From NCBI GenBank assembly GCA_037693485.1, contig CM075345.1, forward strand, positions 106,882,001-106,946,000: 64,000 nt of DNA, in the 5' to 3' direction. Positions 47,687 through 59,863 of the stretch are shown one piece after another. Position 1 is the first letter of the stretch. Each line of letters starts with the position of its first letter. The stretch is from Kitagawia praeruptora (Eukaryota > Streptophyta > Magnoliopsida > Apiales > Apiaceae). The translations under genes and the position numbers were made by a program. The notes below the pieces were generated by a model. The model was given only the letters and a program-made list of their open reading frames with translations. It did not search any database and had not been told where the DNA came from.

Positions 47687-50059
47687 TGATAAGTGGATTT
47701 TATATCCACTTATTATGCACTAATTGAGCCTAGATTGGTGATTTATCCTTAAGTATGTGGTGTCTTTTAATTCGTTTTTGTTCTTTCGGTATTTGTTGTG
47801 TAGAACTCGAAATTTCAGGTATCCTGGCGATAAAAGGTTAAAAGACGGTGGAGTTCTGGCTCAGATGGACTGGCTACGAGGAAAAGGAATTATCATAAAG
47901 ATGTTCTGAGTGATATATTCTTAAAGCTGAAACCCCGGTTGGAATTGTTGTATTTTTCTCCAAGCAAAAGGACTCCGGTTTTAGATCCTCAAGAGACCGT
48001 AACTTACATCTGGACGAGCAATGAAGAAATAAGAATTATCACAAAAATATGGAAAGTGATATTTTCTTAAAGCTGGAACCCCGGTTGGAATTGATATATT
48101 TTCTGTTAAGCAAAAGGAGTCCGGTTCCAGACGGCCAGAGACCGCATCTTAGACAATAAGGATTTATTTATATTATTAAATAATTTTATTAATTTAGAAA
48201 ATTATATTTATAAATATCTAATAATATTAGATATTTATTTTTATAATTTCTTGATTAAAATAATTATTTATTAATTAAAGATTATAAGTTATGCGGGTTA
48301 AAAACAATTTTTCAAGATCGTGCGTATTCAACAAAGCTTGCCAGCGTTGTATTTGATTTGTAAAATATAAAGAATGGACTCAATTGCTTTCGGCAGAATT
48401 AAAAATTGGTAAAAGAGAAAAACAAACCAAGCAAGCTGCTGTCGGCTGCAAAAGTTGGAGGAAGACACGCGCCTGGGCCTGCGTGGTGTCCGCGCGCCTG
48501 AGCTGTAAGGGAACATTGGCACGCGTGGTGCTCAAATCAGGGTCCCTGCGAGTGGTTTTCAGCTCCGGATTAAGTCAGAAAAATGTGCAGAATTAATTCT
48601 TCAACCAGGGCTGCTGCATGATTTTATTGAACAATTTTCTTCCAAAAAAGCTGCAGAAAATTGTCAAAGGATGGCTAGACTTTAAAAAAAAAATTGATGT
48701 AAGCAATGATGCTTATAGATCAAATTTTAGCCTATAAATAGATTGTTTTAGAATGTTAGAAAGAGATCTCCGGACACTTAAAAAAACACACAGCTTTTCT
48801 TCATTTTAGTTCTCTCCATTCTAAATTTCTGTTCTATTTTCTTGAAATACAGTTCCAATTGTAATTTTTATTTTTATTATATACATTTTAAAATTCAGTT
48901 TTAATTCCAGTTTTATTTTTATAATTTGAATTTCGTAATTTTATTTTTTAGTTCAAAAATTTTATTTTCAGTTTTATTTAAATTTTAATTTCAGTTTTAT
49001 TTTATATATTTTAAATTTTAGTAATTTTATTTTTATTTCAGTTTTATTTTTAAACACTTTAATTTTTAGTAATATTATTTTTATTTCAGTTTTTTTTTAT
49101 ACATTTCAATTTTTAGTAATATTATTTTTATATTTATATACTTAAATTTTCTTAAATTTCGTATATGTTATATATCGATTGAAGATTGGAAGGATATTAA
49201 TTGGAGCAATCATCTCATTCAGTGGAAGCAATTTCGGTTCAATTTTCTAACTCTCGTAATTTCTTATTTAATTTAGGAAATTTTCATCCATGATTTTAAA
49301 TAATCCCATGAAAGTGCCTAGTTCAATTATGAACTAAACACTTTCATGGGGTTCTAATGTAATGAATTGTTAATGCTCATGTTAATTTGATAGATAATTT
49401 GTGTTTACAATTTCTATATAAGATTGCCTTGCATGGTTGTTTTAATTGCATATAGGTGAATAGCTAACATCTATTGTGCCAAATCTCTAATGATTATGAA
49501 AGTGGATTTAGAGATTTAGGGTTTGCCATGCTAGCATAGGTATGTCGGCTTCTCCGCATTTCGGATTATAGTTTCGAAAGAACGTTATTCCCCTATGTAG
49601 TTAATTGCGGAACTTGTGATTAAATCGATTGTATCACCTATTCACATAGACATATAGTGTATTGGATATAATTGATGCCCTTATAACTTCTATCTCTTTT
49701 GTGGATGTTTATTTGGAATGGTGTGAGTTAATTGAAAGATGGCTCATATTAGTGTCGTGTTCCCGCTAGCTTTCTTAACAATTGTAACACATTAATTCTT
49801 GATAGTTAATAGAGCTAAAACATTCATGAAATTAGGACCCCATGCCTCTATCATATTATTTTAAAACAAATTAGCCGTTACTTCATTAGTTAATTGTTAT
49901 CTGCAAATAAACCATTTTAGTTCGTTCATGCTTCTATAATTAACCAAACATTGTTGAATAGACATATTTACTAAAATAACCGAGTCTTCGTGGGAACGAT
50001 CCTTATTTCCCTATATTGCTTTTGGACTGCGTATACTTGCGTAGAGAAAATAGCGAACA
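47687..50059 (+). repeat. 3' LTR of Athila-B
   Basis: Nearly identical to 38273-40646 and preceded by the polypurine tract. Ends GCGAACA at 50059. Confidence 0.97.
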
Positions 50060-50638
50060 CCAATATATGGTCAGACCAATTAAGGTCAAGTTTTATATAA
50101 ATCCAATAATTCTAACCTTACGTTCAGGTGTCGGTACAATTGATAACTTTTAAATCATAATTAGGTGTCGAAAGATTGACAACCTCGATCACAACAATCA
50201 CTAGAAGTTCACGTTCCAGGAAAACAACTCAAAGTGAATGTACGATAACAAATGGTACAACATCTAGTATCGATGAGTTCGATACAACAATGGGGGTGAT
50301 AATGAAGAATCAACAATAATAACAATAAGTGTCGTCTAGATCGATACAAGAAATGGGTAAATCGAATGCAACGATATTATAGGCGTCGACGAAGTCGAAC
50401 GCCACAATCTGGGTAATAATAATTAATCAAGAGTAATAAGGCATCGACTAGAGCAAATGCCTAAAAAGGTTGAAATGAATCGTCAATGATAATTTAAATG
50501 AATCTCGTCAAAGTTGATAAGAATAATTCAATGGATTCATGCTGTGAATAATTTAAGAATGATTTCTTGAACAATAATTTAAAGGGATACATGGCATAGC
50601 ATTTGTATATTTAATAGGATAACAAGTGATAGAAAAAT

Positions 50639-51492
50639 GGGTGAAAAATCAAAATACCCACCATTTAATTCCTAGTGCCCAAAATACCCACCGTTGAAAT
50701 CACCGCCCTTTTTACCCATGGACCACGCATGTGTTACATGCGTACACAGTACACGCATGTCTCACATGCGTGGTCTTCATAAAATGGAAAGGAACGGTCA
50801 CATGCGTATTCGAGATACGCATCACACAGATGCGCATAAGCTAATACGCATCACTCAGATGCGCATCCCTTGTACTGTTCATCGTCTTCACAGACGCGAA
50901 CGAGAGATGACTTTTGAGGCGAAAAAACTCGAAATCCGACGAGCCTTTGTTCACTACCATAGAGGCTTTTTCCCATAGTATAGTATACACCAATCGATTC
51001 GTAATGATATCCTCTACAATCCTACATCAACATTTTTTAATTTCTTTTACCGGATTTTGAAAGCCCCAAATCAACCCTAATTTCGATTTTCAATTCCGAT
51101 TCAATTTCTTAATCGACTTTACACGCCCCTGCGGGGCCAGATCGACATAAACAGATTAGGAGAAATGGAGAGTAGGATGTGGCGATCATTTTGAAGTTCT
51201 CAGGAGGTTGGTCGATGACAAACGAGTGAGAGACACGACAGAGAGACGAGAGAGACACAGTCGTCGGCAAGGAGCTCTGGAGCGAGAGAGAGAAGAAAGT
51301 TGGAAAATGACGTCAGATGACGTCAATACGCATTCGCTGAATGCGTATCACCATATACGCATTCTTAGAATGCGTATCCCCAAGTACGCAATAGCAGGAT
51401 TCGTATGCCGTGGACAAAAAGGGCGAACACTCGCGCCAACGGTTATTTTGGGCAGTTGGCTTCCAAAAGTGGTGTATTTTGGTCATTTTTTC
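50639..51492. mobile_element. Mutator-like non-autonomous element with ACGCAT palindrome arrays
   Basis: It interrupts the Gypsy-A LTR with a 9-base duplication TAGAAAAAT (50630-50638 and 51493-51501). The ends (GTGAAAAATCAAAATACCCA; inverse of the right end GAAAAAATGACCAAAATACA) match the element at 19459-19883. Both subterminal parts (50720-50870 and 51330-51400) hold palindromes of an ATACGCAT or ACATGCGT motif. The middle (50880-51320) is richer in GC and GA and may be captured promoter or leader DNA, but no product is recognised. Confidence 0.85.
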
Positions 51493-53723
51493 TAGAAAAA
51501 TACTTGCCTGATACTAAGGTCAAGTCCATCTAAATATTCTCGTAACCTTCTGCTTTAGCTTTTCCTTTGCTCCTCTGACTCGACTCTATAATAAACGTCT
51601 CGAATCAAATACTAATACATCTCACTATTCATTCCACGTATTTCATGTAATTCACATAATTTACATAATTTCATTTAGCACGTAACATTTATATTGCCCT
51701 AGCGGACACATTCAGATCACGTAATCAATTAATGGAACTCTACAATTATTTTTAACACATGTCCAAACCTCGTCATAAATTAAATCTCGCTTCGAAATAT
51801 TTTTAAAACAACTTTCATAATTTTTTGGATTTTTCTAATATTTTTAAAGCATTTAAAACTCAAAACTGAATAATTTGGAATTAAATAACCTCAATTATAT
51901 TAATTAAATTAAACAATAATTAATGAATAAAAATATTCGATAAATGATCTCATTTATCGAATAATTAAATCAATTTAAATTACTTTTCGAAATGATTTAA
52001 TATAATTAAAGTATTAAATTCTACATTTAAATAATTAAGGAAATGATTCCAAAAATCTTAAAATAAATAATAATTTTGGATAAATCCGATTTTTGTTTTA
52101 AAATAATACAGAAAATATTTTTCTGAAAATTTAGAAACTGATTTTGTATTTTTCTGATTTTTATTGAATTAAATATGAATTTTCGAAAATTAAAACAATT
52201 AAAATAAAAATCAGAAATAATCAGCACTATTCATCGTCTTCTTCTTCAAGCTCCCCCACCGGCGGCAATGGCAGCTCCGGCCGGCGGCGCAACTCCGGCG
52301 AAACTCGAAATCTAGTCAAACATGACCCAAACTCAACACAAGCTTTGTCTTTGAACGATCTACAACTTTGCCAACCCAGAATTTCCAAACAATTACTCGA
52401 ACTAAAATTCCGTTCAAAAAGTCAACATTTTCCGATGAACACCAAGAACACTCAAGAACAATTTCGAAATAATCAAACCACATCTAAACACGTTTAACGA
52501 ACTCAAAACTTAACATATGATATACCAAACTGACCAGGAGAAAATTATCTACAACATGGAATCATCAAATCACATAAACAATCAAGTTTACGAAAAATCA
52601 TAATTTTGAATCTTTAAATTCGAATTTTGTAAAAATCATATAAAATCAAATAATGATCCCCCACGAATTCTGGGCACATATTTAGAAACTAGATTTTGAT
52701 ACCTTCGTTTTGACTACTAGAACGCTTGATTTCAATTCCGAGAAGGCCTCCGATTTGGAGCTTGAAATTGAAGAACACTAGAATTTTCTCTCTAAGAAAT
52801 TTTTGATTTTTGAAACAATAATTTTGAGAGAATGATTGCTGGGGCTGGTATTGGTATAATTGACAAATTTGTTGGGGGAATATTTTGCTTTTGTGAATAT
52901 TTTATTCAGGTCTCATGAAATCGGTTCCATAATTGCCGTTTAGTGGAATTTCGGATATAAAACAGAGGCGAAATTTTTACGAAAAATCACGAAAATAATT
53001 TGGAAAAATCCTCAAACATGATAGAATGAATAAAACTTGAGACAAGAATATTTTAAAATTTATTTGATCAGTTTTGATATAAATACGCTTTTAAAAACGA
53101 AATCGCTGAGCTTTTAAAAGTACGGTCTGCCGAAACGGCAAATACTACTAACATGATTTTTGATTAAAAGAATACGATCAACTAACACATTTTTTTTTAA
53201 CATATACGGGGAACTCTCTAACCTCAATTAAATACATATAACGATAATAATATCCGTCTATAACACATCATTCCATCGAGTTGAATAAATCAGATAAATA
53301 TTTATTCCATTCAATAATAATAATTACATTTTTAATACAAGTTCTTACAAGGCGCACTTGGTGCAAACAGGTGACAACCGTCGGAGGATTAACCGCTGAG
53401 ATCATAGCTGCCATTATCGATTAAGAAGCTACTGGCAGGCTAGGTGATTGGCCTTCAAGTATCAATGTATTTATAATATGGCATATACCAATGGATGGCA
53501 AAGAGTATGTAATGGTAAAATTGTAATTCTTTGGGTTGTAAGAACTCAAACTTGTGATTAATAATATTGTTGGTTACTCTGATTTCATTTCTGGGACTAT
53601 AACAGGTGTGTTTTATGTTTTTGTTTTGGGTCACAAGGTTGTAATTTAAATTATGTTGGTTTTGTTGATGGATATTGAGACCGTAACGACCAGATCCCTG
53701 ACCCCGGATCTGGGGGTTTTACA

Positions 53724-53945
53724 GATTTATAGAAGATGCTAATAATTTTAGGGATTGTGCTGGGGTTTTTTGACTAATTGATTTCGTGATTATTATATCA
53801 TTAATGGCTTCGTTTTCATTAATGGATTTTGTATCTAAAGTATCATTAATTGATTTCGTGTCTAGAATATCATTAATGGCTTCAGTTACATTTTTTTTTA
53901 AATGTTAGGGTTAAATTTTATTTTCTTGATGAGTGTTTAATTAAA
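53724..53945. other. Flank to the right of the nested stack
   Basis: Starts with the GATTT duplication and continues with AT-rich sequence holding three copies of an ATCATTAATGGCTTC-like motif. It should be continuous with 21823 in the ancestral chromosome. No gene is seen. Confidence 0.5.
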
Positions 53946-53976
53946 CTAGCTTTGTAGCCCGTGCAAGGCACGGGCA
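53946..53976 (-). mobile_element. 3' end of a second Helitron
   Basis: On the minus strand a perfect hairpin GCCCGTGC-CTT-GCACGGGC is followed by seven bases and CTAG, then T. The body extends to higher coordinates; its 5' TC end was not found. Confidence 0.65.
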
Positions 53977-54691
53977 TGCTCTAGATTACAAATATTTATG
54001 AATTATTCGTGATCACGCAGTATTGGATTGTTGATATCTTCGATTGTTAATATCTTCGTAGCAATTGTTGTGAGTAAATAGAATTTATGCAATACCCGAT
54101 CGTGACATGCAAATGATAATTCTGGTTAAATTATATATGTTTATATTTTACGATATGTTTTGTTTTGTTAAAGCAAACTTGAACGATATGTAATAAATTG
54201 GTCAATGTTAAAATCAAAACCGTACTTCGAAATATAAATGTATAGAGTTAACATGGATGGATACAGAGATACATACAAGTATTAATAATTACATAATAAT
54301 AAATGCATATTAGTTCATATCAGTTATTATTATGTAATAAATATGTTAGTGTTCCAATACCAAAATAGCCCCCGGAAATATAACATAGATATAATTAGTA
54401 GGGGTAAATATAACGTTTTATATGAATAAATTTGCTCATGGAACCCTCCCCCCATTTGCTCTATTATATAAATGTGTGTATGTGAATGTGTGTGTGTGTG
54501 TTTGTTATATTGTTTTGTGCGTTTACGTATTAAAGAAGTGATTGGTGAGTTTTATGATAGTTAATATTAATACAAGTTTGTAATATATATACTTATATAT
54601 ACGCATGAAGGTTCTTTTTTTGTATTGTGATATTTTTTTTATAATATTTAATTCGTAAATAATTACAGTAGATCTAAAATGATTAATAAGA
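53977..54691. other. AT-rich gene-free stretch, probably Helitron body
   Basis: No coding potential is seen. A GTGTGTGTGTG tract lies near 54489-54502. Confidence 0.4.
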
Positions 54692-55640
54692 TATGGTATA
54701 TGTTAGTGAATATTATAGTACATTATTACAAATCCACAAAAATTTATATATGTATGTATTTATGTTTGTACATGTGTATGTATGTATAAATATGCATATT
54801 AATTATATAATAATTAATAGATTACAAATAATGAAATATTAATAGATTATACAACATAAATGTATGTATGTATGTATGTATGTCTGCTATATAGTATGTA
54901 TGTATGTATATAATATTATAGTATATTATTATATATCTACAAAAATTTATATATGTATGTATTTATGTTTGTACATGTGTATATATGTATAAATATGCAT
55001 AATAATTATACAACAATTAATAGATTACAAATAATGAAATATTAATAGATTGTACAACATAAATGTATCTATATATTGTATGTATGTATGTATGTATGTA
55101 TGTATGTATGTATGCATGTATAATTAATAATTATACATTAATATATAATTATCTACAGGTATACATTATAATTAATAATTATACATTATCTGAGGTAAGC
55201 CAACTGAGATTTATCTACAAATTAATATATATAAACAAAAATATATAGTATGTATGTATGTATGTGTATAATATTATAGTATATTATTATATATCCACAG
55301 AAATTTGGATATGTATGTATTTATGTTTGTACATGTGTATGTATGTATAAATATGCATATTAATTATACAACAATTAATAGATTACAAATAATGAAATAT
55401 CAATAGATTATACAACATAAATATATGTATGTATCTATGTATGTATGTATGTTATATAATATGTATGTATGTATATAATATTATAGTATATTATTATATA
55501 TCCATAGAAATTTACATATGTATGTATTTATGTTTGTACATGTGTATGTATGTATAAATATGCATATTAATTATACAACAATTAATAGATTAAAAATAAT
55601 GAAATATTAATAAATTTTTTAACATAAATGTATGTATGTA
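54692..55640 (+). repeat. Tandem repeat of about 205 bases rich in TATG
   Basis: Four units, marked by TATGTTTGTACATGTG at 54761, 54964, 55322 and 55529 (spacings 203, 358, 207). The long spacing contains an extra 150-base insert (about 55090-55245) with ATAATTAATAATTATAC repeats. Each unit carries a (GTAT)n run of different length. Confidence 0.85.
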
Positions 55641-55751
55641 CGTATGCATGTATAATTAATAATTATGTAAGTATGTACGTATGTATGTAAGTATGTAAGT
55701 ATGTATGTATGTGTGTATGTACGTATTCATGTATAATTTATATTTCCCAGT

Positions 55752-57253
55752 TGTACACCACGAGATTGTAGAAGGGGGGGTTGAATACAATCTCAACAAA
55801 ATTCTTTCGAATTGATGAGGTCTTGATAGATTGTTATAAGAACATAAACAAAACAAGATAAGTAGAATATCTAAAGCATATACAACACACGATATAAAAA
55901 ATCTCAGGTGGGTTGGCTTATCAGCTTGATCCACCTGATGGTTGTATTGAAGATAATTCTCTGCGTAATAATACACAGCTGCGGTTACACGGTTTAGTGT
56001 TTACAAGAAAACCTAAAGCTATCAGCCTTGTGATCAGTGTTTTCTTCTCTACTAAACTATGTTGCTCATACAGCTTATTTAAAGACTATATGAAGACAAG
56101 TAAGTTACATGTAATGATACATTTTGATATAACTTGTCACACACGCATACTCAAAGTGATTTCCATTTCTGGAATTATCTTGAAAGTCTTCTCTTCTTGA
56201 TTTGGACAATCCCAGTAGGCTTTGAGATAGTGTATGTTTCTTTCTTCAAAAGTGACTAAGTTCTTGAGGTGACTTAGCTTCCAAGCCCACGTGATGCTTT
56301 CTGCACATGATCATTTTACTTTTGGATCTTTGTCTCTGAAAGTAGCTTTAGCAAAAGTGTTAATCCTTTTTGAAAGTCAATAAGCCTTTCTGCTTATTGA
56401 GCTGTGCTAGAACTTCCTAGACATAACGGCTGATCTTTATGCATTTGTCGAAATATCCTTTGAATCTTTCAGTAGGTGTGTAATCATGTTGGAGGTTGCT
56501 TACACTCTTATTGTTGCCCTTGAAGTCGAGTAAACAGTGACTGATTTCACCTTTCACTTGGAAGAGTTTGAGCCTTCAAATATTTACAATTTGACTCCCT
56601 ACTCGTTACATCCTCTGTGTAATTGATCACTGCCTAATCGTCACGGGTTGCAAAGTAATTCTGGGTTTAATCTTCATTTGATATATTCCATTAGAGATCT
56701 CTGATATTATTGTGAAACAGGTTGAGTTCTCGAACAGATAAATCTTGAGTTCTCGAATGATGATTTATCGAATATCCTTCTGAGATGACTTCTCGATTAG
56801 TGCTTGATGTAGACTTCTCGAATAGAACAGTCTGAGTTCTCGAATTGGCACTTCTCAGACTTCTCGAATAGTTCTTTTTACAGACTTCTCGAATAGATCT
56901 TTTTACGGACTTCTCGAATAGAACAATCTGACTTCTCGAACTAGGACTTCTCGAATAAAACCCTTTGAGTAGAGTTCTCGAATGACTTCTCGAACTCTTC
57001 TTTCCTTGATTTCTTGAACTTACTTGCATGGTTTTAGCAAACTCTCTTTTGATTACTGATATCTGACTTTAGCATCTCCAGGCTTGTTACTGAAATAAAT
57101 CCTAACTTTATGCAGAGTTTTATCCTTAAGATATTACTATAGTTGATCTGCATTTTAGTTGGCTTCCTGATTTGTTCATCAGCTTCGATTCCTTGATTCA
57201 TTTTCTGTCTTGTGGTATTTGTTATCATCATCCATATCCATGCATAACTCAAC
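55752..57253 (-). repeat. 3' LTR of Copia-2
   Basis: Starts TGTTGAGTTATGC (57253) after the tract AGGGGGAGAT and ends GTGGTGTACA (55752), 1502 bases. Near its end it has the run of C with CTTCTACAATC also seen in the LTR at 1-667. It contains a motif array (56715-57015). Confidence 0.8.
56715..57015 (-). repeat. Array of ACTTCTCGAAT motifs in the Copia-2 LTR
   Basis: About fourteen copies of (A/G)(C/T)TTCTCGAA spaced 12-35 bases, all in one direction. The core is the same as in the Copia-1 LTR although the LTRs otherwise differ. Confidence 0.75.
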
Positions 57254-59565
57254 AATCTCCCCCTATTTATGACTCCAAGATAAAGAGGCATAAATCCAGA
57301 GATTGATGATAACAAAAACCACTCTTCTGATTCTTCTTTCATTATGACAGAAAATTTTGATCAAGCTTCCTTGACACAGTATTTGAGTTGTACCAACTTC
57401 ACTTGAGTGACTAAGAACTGCTCCCCCTATGTATGGCATCCATTTCTGAGAGTTGTTCTGTATCCACTAGTTGTTGTTCTTCTGAGATATAGTTCTTAGT
57501 TTGCAAATATCTCCCCTTTTGGGTGTTAAGAAGATTTTGAACTGAACTATAACTTCTCCCCCTTTTTTGTTATCAGCAAAAAGAAGGATAAAGTGTTGTA
57601 GTACCTCAGTAAAATCAGATAAAAGAAAGAAGAAGCTGATCACTCTAATCTCTCTGATTTTGCATCAGGATCTCATCCTGGTTCACTTCTCACAGCTCAC
57701 CGTCCCTTACTAAAGGGGTACTCAATCTCTTCTTTTGCTCTCCTGGAAGAAATAGGAGACCACTCTTTGCACACATCTCACCTTTTGCCCTGGAGCAACG
57801 AGGCCTCTCCTATTTTTCACTTCCTTCCCTCAGTCCTAAAGAGAAACCATGAGGTTTCACATAGATTGAAGAGAATTGAATGTTAGCATTGATGATCCAA
57901 ACAGAGATGAAGGTTCAGTTAATTGCTTTTAGAGAAAGCAGAGTGAACTGAGGAATGAGTGTTGGCTTCTTCATTAATAGGAATGAAGAATCAAGAGTGT
58001 TTGGAGTTGTATTGAAGTGCTTCAGTTATCAAATTAGGTATCCATGAGTGGGGCTGAATCCTCTCATTTATAGAGAATTCATCAACCTGAATTTGAGAAA
58101 CAGTTAAGAGTAACTTGTGTGTGCTCCCCCTATGTCTGTGCATCTTGTACTAACTCCTTGCTAGATGACAAGTGTCATAGGTTGCACAATTGTATCCCTT
58201 ACCCCTCACTGATTGTGTTCCTGGTTGGGAACTGGATTTAATAGTTAAAGTCTGTTGAGAGACTCAAACCAGAAATATGGATGTCCTTATTAATCACCAT
58301 GCCTTTTTGGGAAGACATAGGATGGCTAGGCTGGTTTTACACACCCTCACCTTCCTTATTCTTATGGTTTCTTGATGTTCACCACTTCCCTCACCCTCAC
58401 TTTCCTCCTGGACACTCCCCTCAAGTTAAGATTTGCAAGAATTGTCAACTACAGCTTGTTGAGAAACTGTAGAGGGGGTTTCAGAGATGTAAATTATGAA
58501 AGTATAGTGTGCTGATTGGGTAGAGAATCTGGGGGACATGCCAGCAATTCTCAGTTCAGCAAAATAAGGCAAAGATTTAGGACAAGAGCTGTAGAGTTAA
58601 AAGAGAATGAACTCAGTACCTTTGCTAGGTGAACTGCTGTAAGAGTCTTCTCCAGATGAAGAACTAATCTCTTAAGTAATGTGCAGAACACTCATTGTCT
58701 TGAGTGAACAAGTTGACATTTGCTTGATGCTGTACTTAGGACAAGAGCCCACTTGCAGAGACAGTTATGAATGATCATTGAAATATCTGCAAAAGTATAT
58801 GTACTTGATCCTAGTGCCATAGTTAGTCAATTTAAAATATGAGTTCAATCAACAGAAGTACTTGTTTATGAGTTTTAAGAGTTAACTAATAAGACTTGTT
58901 GTGTAACAGAGTACAAACCAATTATCTCTTCTTAAGTTCTAATTCTGAGTAGGTGTTACAGGGCATATGACAAGCTTATAGAACCTGGTTATTGCAGTCA
59001 CCAAGTTTGCTGAATGTACACCATTACTCCATCATCATTAGCCTCTGTTGTCAGTTTGAGTCATGAAAACTACTGCAATCTTGACACAAAACTATGCAAC
59101 TGTGTAGCTTATCAAAGCTCACTGCTAGGGTTAGATGATCAAAACATCATAAACAGTATCGAAGTTATCATATCTATGCAGTCTGATTTAGTGAATAAAA
59201 CAGCCTGATAAGAGTAAAGATAACTTTTAATTAAAAGTGTGCCAAATCGTAAAATAGATCAGAAAGGCGCTAAGTCGAGTTAAGAAAACTAATTCGCAGA
59301 GATTAGATTATTAAAACAACTTAAGTGATTTGTGCACAGTCCAACTTGGTCTATTCTAAACATTCTATGGAAGACGAGACATGATCTAATCAGAAGACGA
59401 TCTAAAGAAACATGCAAGCAGATTAAAACCATAGAGATAGTAAGACAAAGATTGGAAACTCAATTTCATAAAATAAAAAAAATTACAAAAATGGTCAAAA
59501 AGACCATTAAAATAAACAGAACAAAATAACAAAAACTTAAAACTAGACCCCCCCACCTAAGCCAG

Positions 59566-59775
59566 CTAAGCAGCCTTGGTTGGGCCTGCAGGGTCTTCAA
59601 CAGCGTCCTCCCGGTTGCGAGCGCGGAGAACCTCCAGTGCCACTCGCATGGCAGCAAGGTTCCACTCTTCTGCAGCGAGGAGCTCATCGATCTTCTCCTG
59701 GAGGGCCATCACCTTCTCGTAGAAGGGCATGGCCTCAAACTCTTCTACCGAAACTCTGAGAATGCTCCTGGTCAT
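59566..59775 (-). CDS. 69-codon accessory reading frame in Copia-2, function unknown
   Basis: The frame starts MTRSILRVSVEEFEAMPFYE and ends EDPAGPTKAA. It is rich in Glu, Ala and Leu and looks helical (residues 10-55), with no signal peptide or membrane segment. Its DNA is much richer in GC than the surroundings. A TATA box (59856-59863, TATAAATA) lies about 80 bases before the ATG, leaving a leader of roughly 50 bases, so it looks like a small gene with its own promoter inside the element, between pol and the 3' LTR. I do not recognise a family. It could be captured host sequence or a lineage-specific accessory gene. Antisense coding is unlikely because promoter, ATG and GC-rich frame agree in direction. 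Confidence 0.5.
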   Translation of the reverse strand: MTRSILRVSVEEFEAMPFYEKVMALQEKIDELLAAEEWNLAAMRVALEVLRARNREDAVEDPAGPTKAA

Positions 59776-59855
59776 CTTTGATGAGAGGGTTTGAAGAAGG
59801 AGAGAAAGGGTTTTGTTTTTGTTAAGAGTGAGTCTAAATGGTGTCTACCCTTTCC

Positions 59856-59863
59856 TATTTATA
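59856..59863 (-). promoter_or_regulatory. TATA box before the 69-codon frame
   Basis: TATAAATA in a CTTATAAATAGG context on the minus strand, followed by CACC and a C/A-rich leader, a typical plant core promoter layout. Confidence 0.5.

Larger units (their letters stand above)
38273..50059 (+). mobile_element. Full-length young Athila-type Gypsy retrotransposon (Athila-B)
   Basis: 11,787 bases flanked by CCAAT (38268-38272 and 50060-50064). LTRs of 2374 and 2373 bases, a tRNA-Asp-type primer site, gag-pol in one frame (40785-46160) broken by two stops, a 1.5-kb 3' non-coding part and a polypurine tract. By eye the LTRs differ at about 14 positions plus one small gap (about 0.6%), so it is the youngest dated insertion here. 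No env-like frame is seen. Confidence 0.97.
29180..53349 (-). mobile_element. Gypsy-A: chromovirus (Tekay/Del-like) retrotransposon with nested insertions
   Basis: Minus-strand order: 5' LTR (53349-37588, interrupted), primer site, gag, protease, reverse transcriptase, RNase H, integrase with a chromodomain-like tail, 3' LTR (32251-29180). AGGCG flanks both ends (29175-29179 and 53350-53354). The LTR without insertions is about 3.07 kb. The coding part has several stops and two frame changes. The two LTRs differ by scattered substitutions, a 12-base deletion near 29190 and a 20-odd-base difference near 51605. Its 5' LTR was later hit by the Athila element and by a Mutator-like element. Confidence 0.95.
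37588..53349 (-). repeat. 5' LTR of Gypsy-A, interrupted twice
   Basis: Own sequence: 37588-38272, 50065-50638 and 51502-53349. The rest is the Athila element with its CCAAT duplication and the Mutator-like element with its TAGAAAAAT duplication. The ends mirror those at 29180 and 32251. Confidence 0.95.
21824..53723 (+). mobile_element. Solo LTR of a chromovirus-like Gypsy element, split by nested insertions
   Basis: It starts TGTAAGAACCC at 21824 and ends GGATCTGGGGGTTTTACA at 53723; GATTT lies directly outside both ends (21819-21823 and 53724-53728). Its own sequence is 21824-25355, 28782-29174 and 53355-53723, about 4.3 kb without gag or pol. The ends resemble those of the LTR of Gypsy-A (TGTAAGAACTTG ... 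CGGATCTG...CACA), so both probably belong to the Tekay/Del lineage. The simplest history is recombination between the two LTRs of one element, followed by a CACTA insertion and the Gypsy-A insertion. Confidence 0.85.

Noticed and set aside
50694..51495. Two frames of about 95 codons in the Mutator-like element
   Set aside because: They cross the palindrome arrays (repeated His/Met/Arg patterns) and the terminal inverted repeat; no protein family is seen.
54692..55640. CRISPR-like or telomeric repeats
   Set aside because: The repeats are long AT-rich units with internal TATG slippage, without equal spacers or telomere motifs, in a plant genome.
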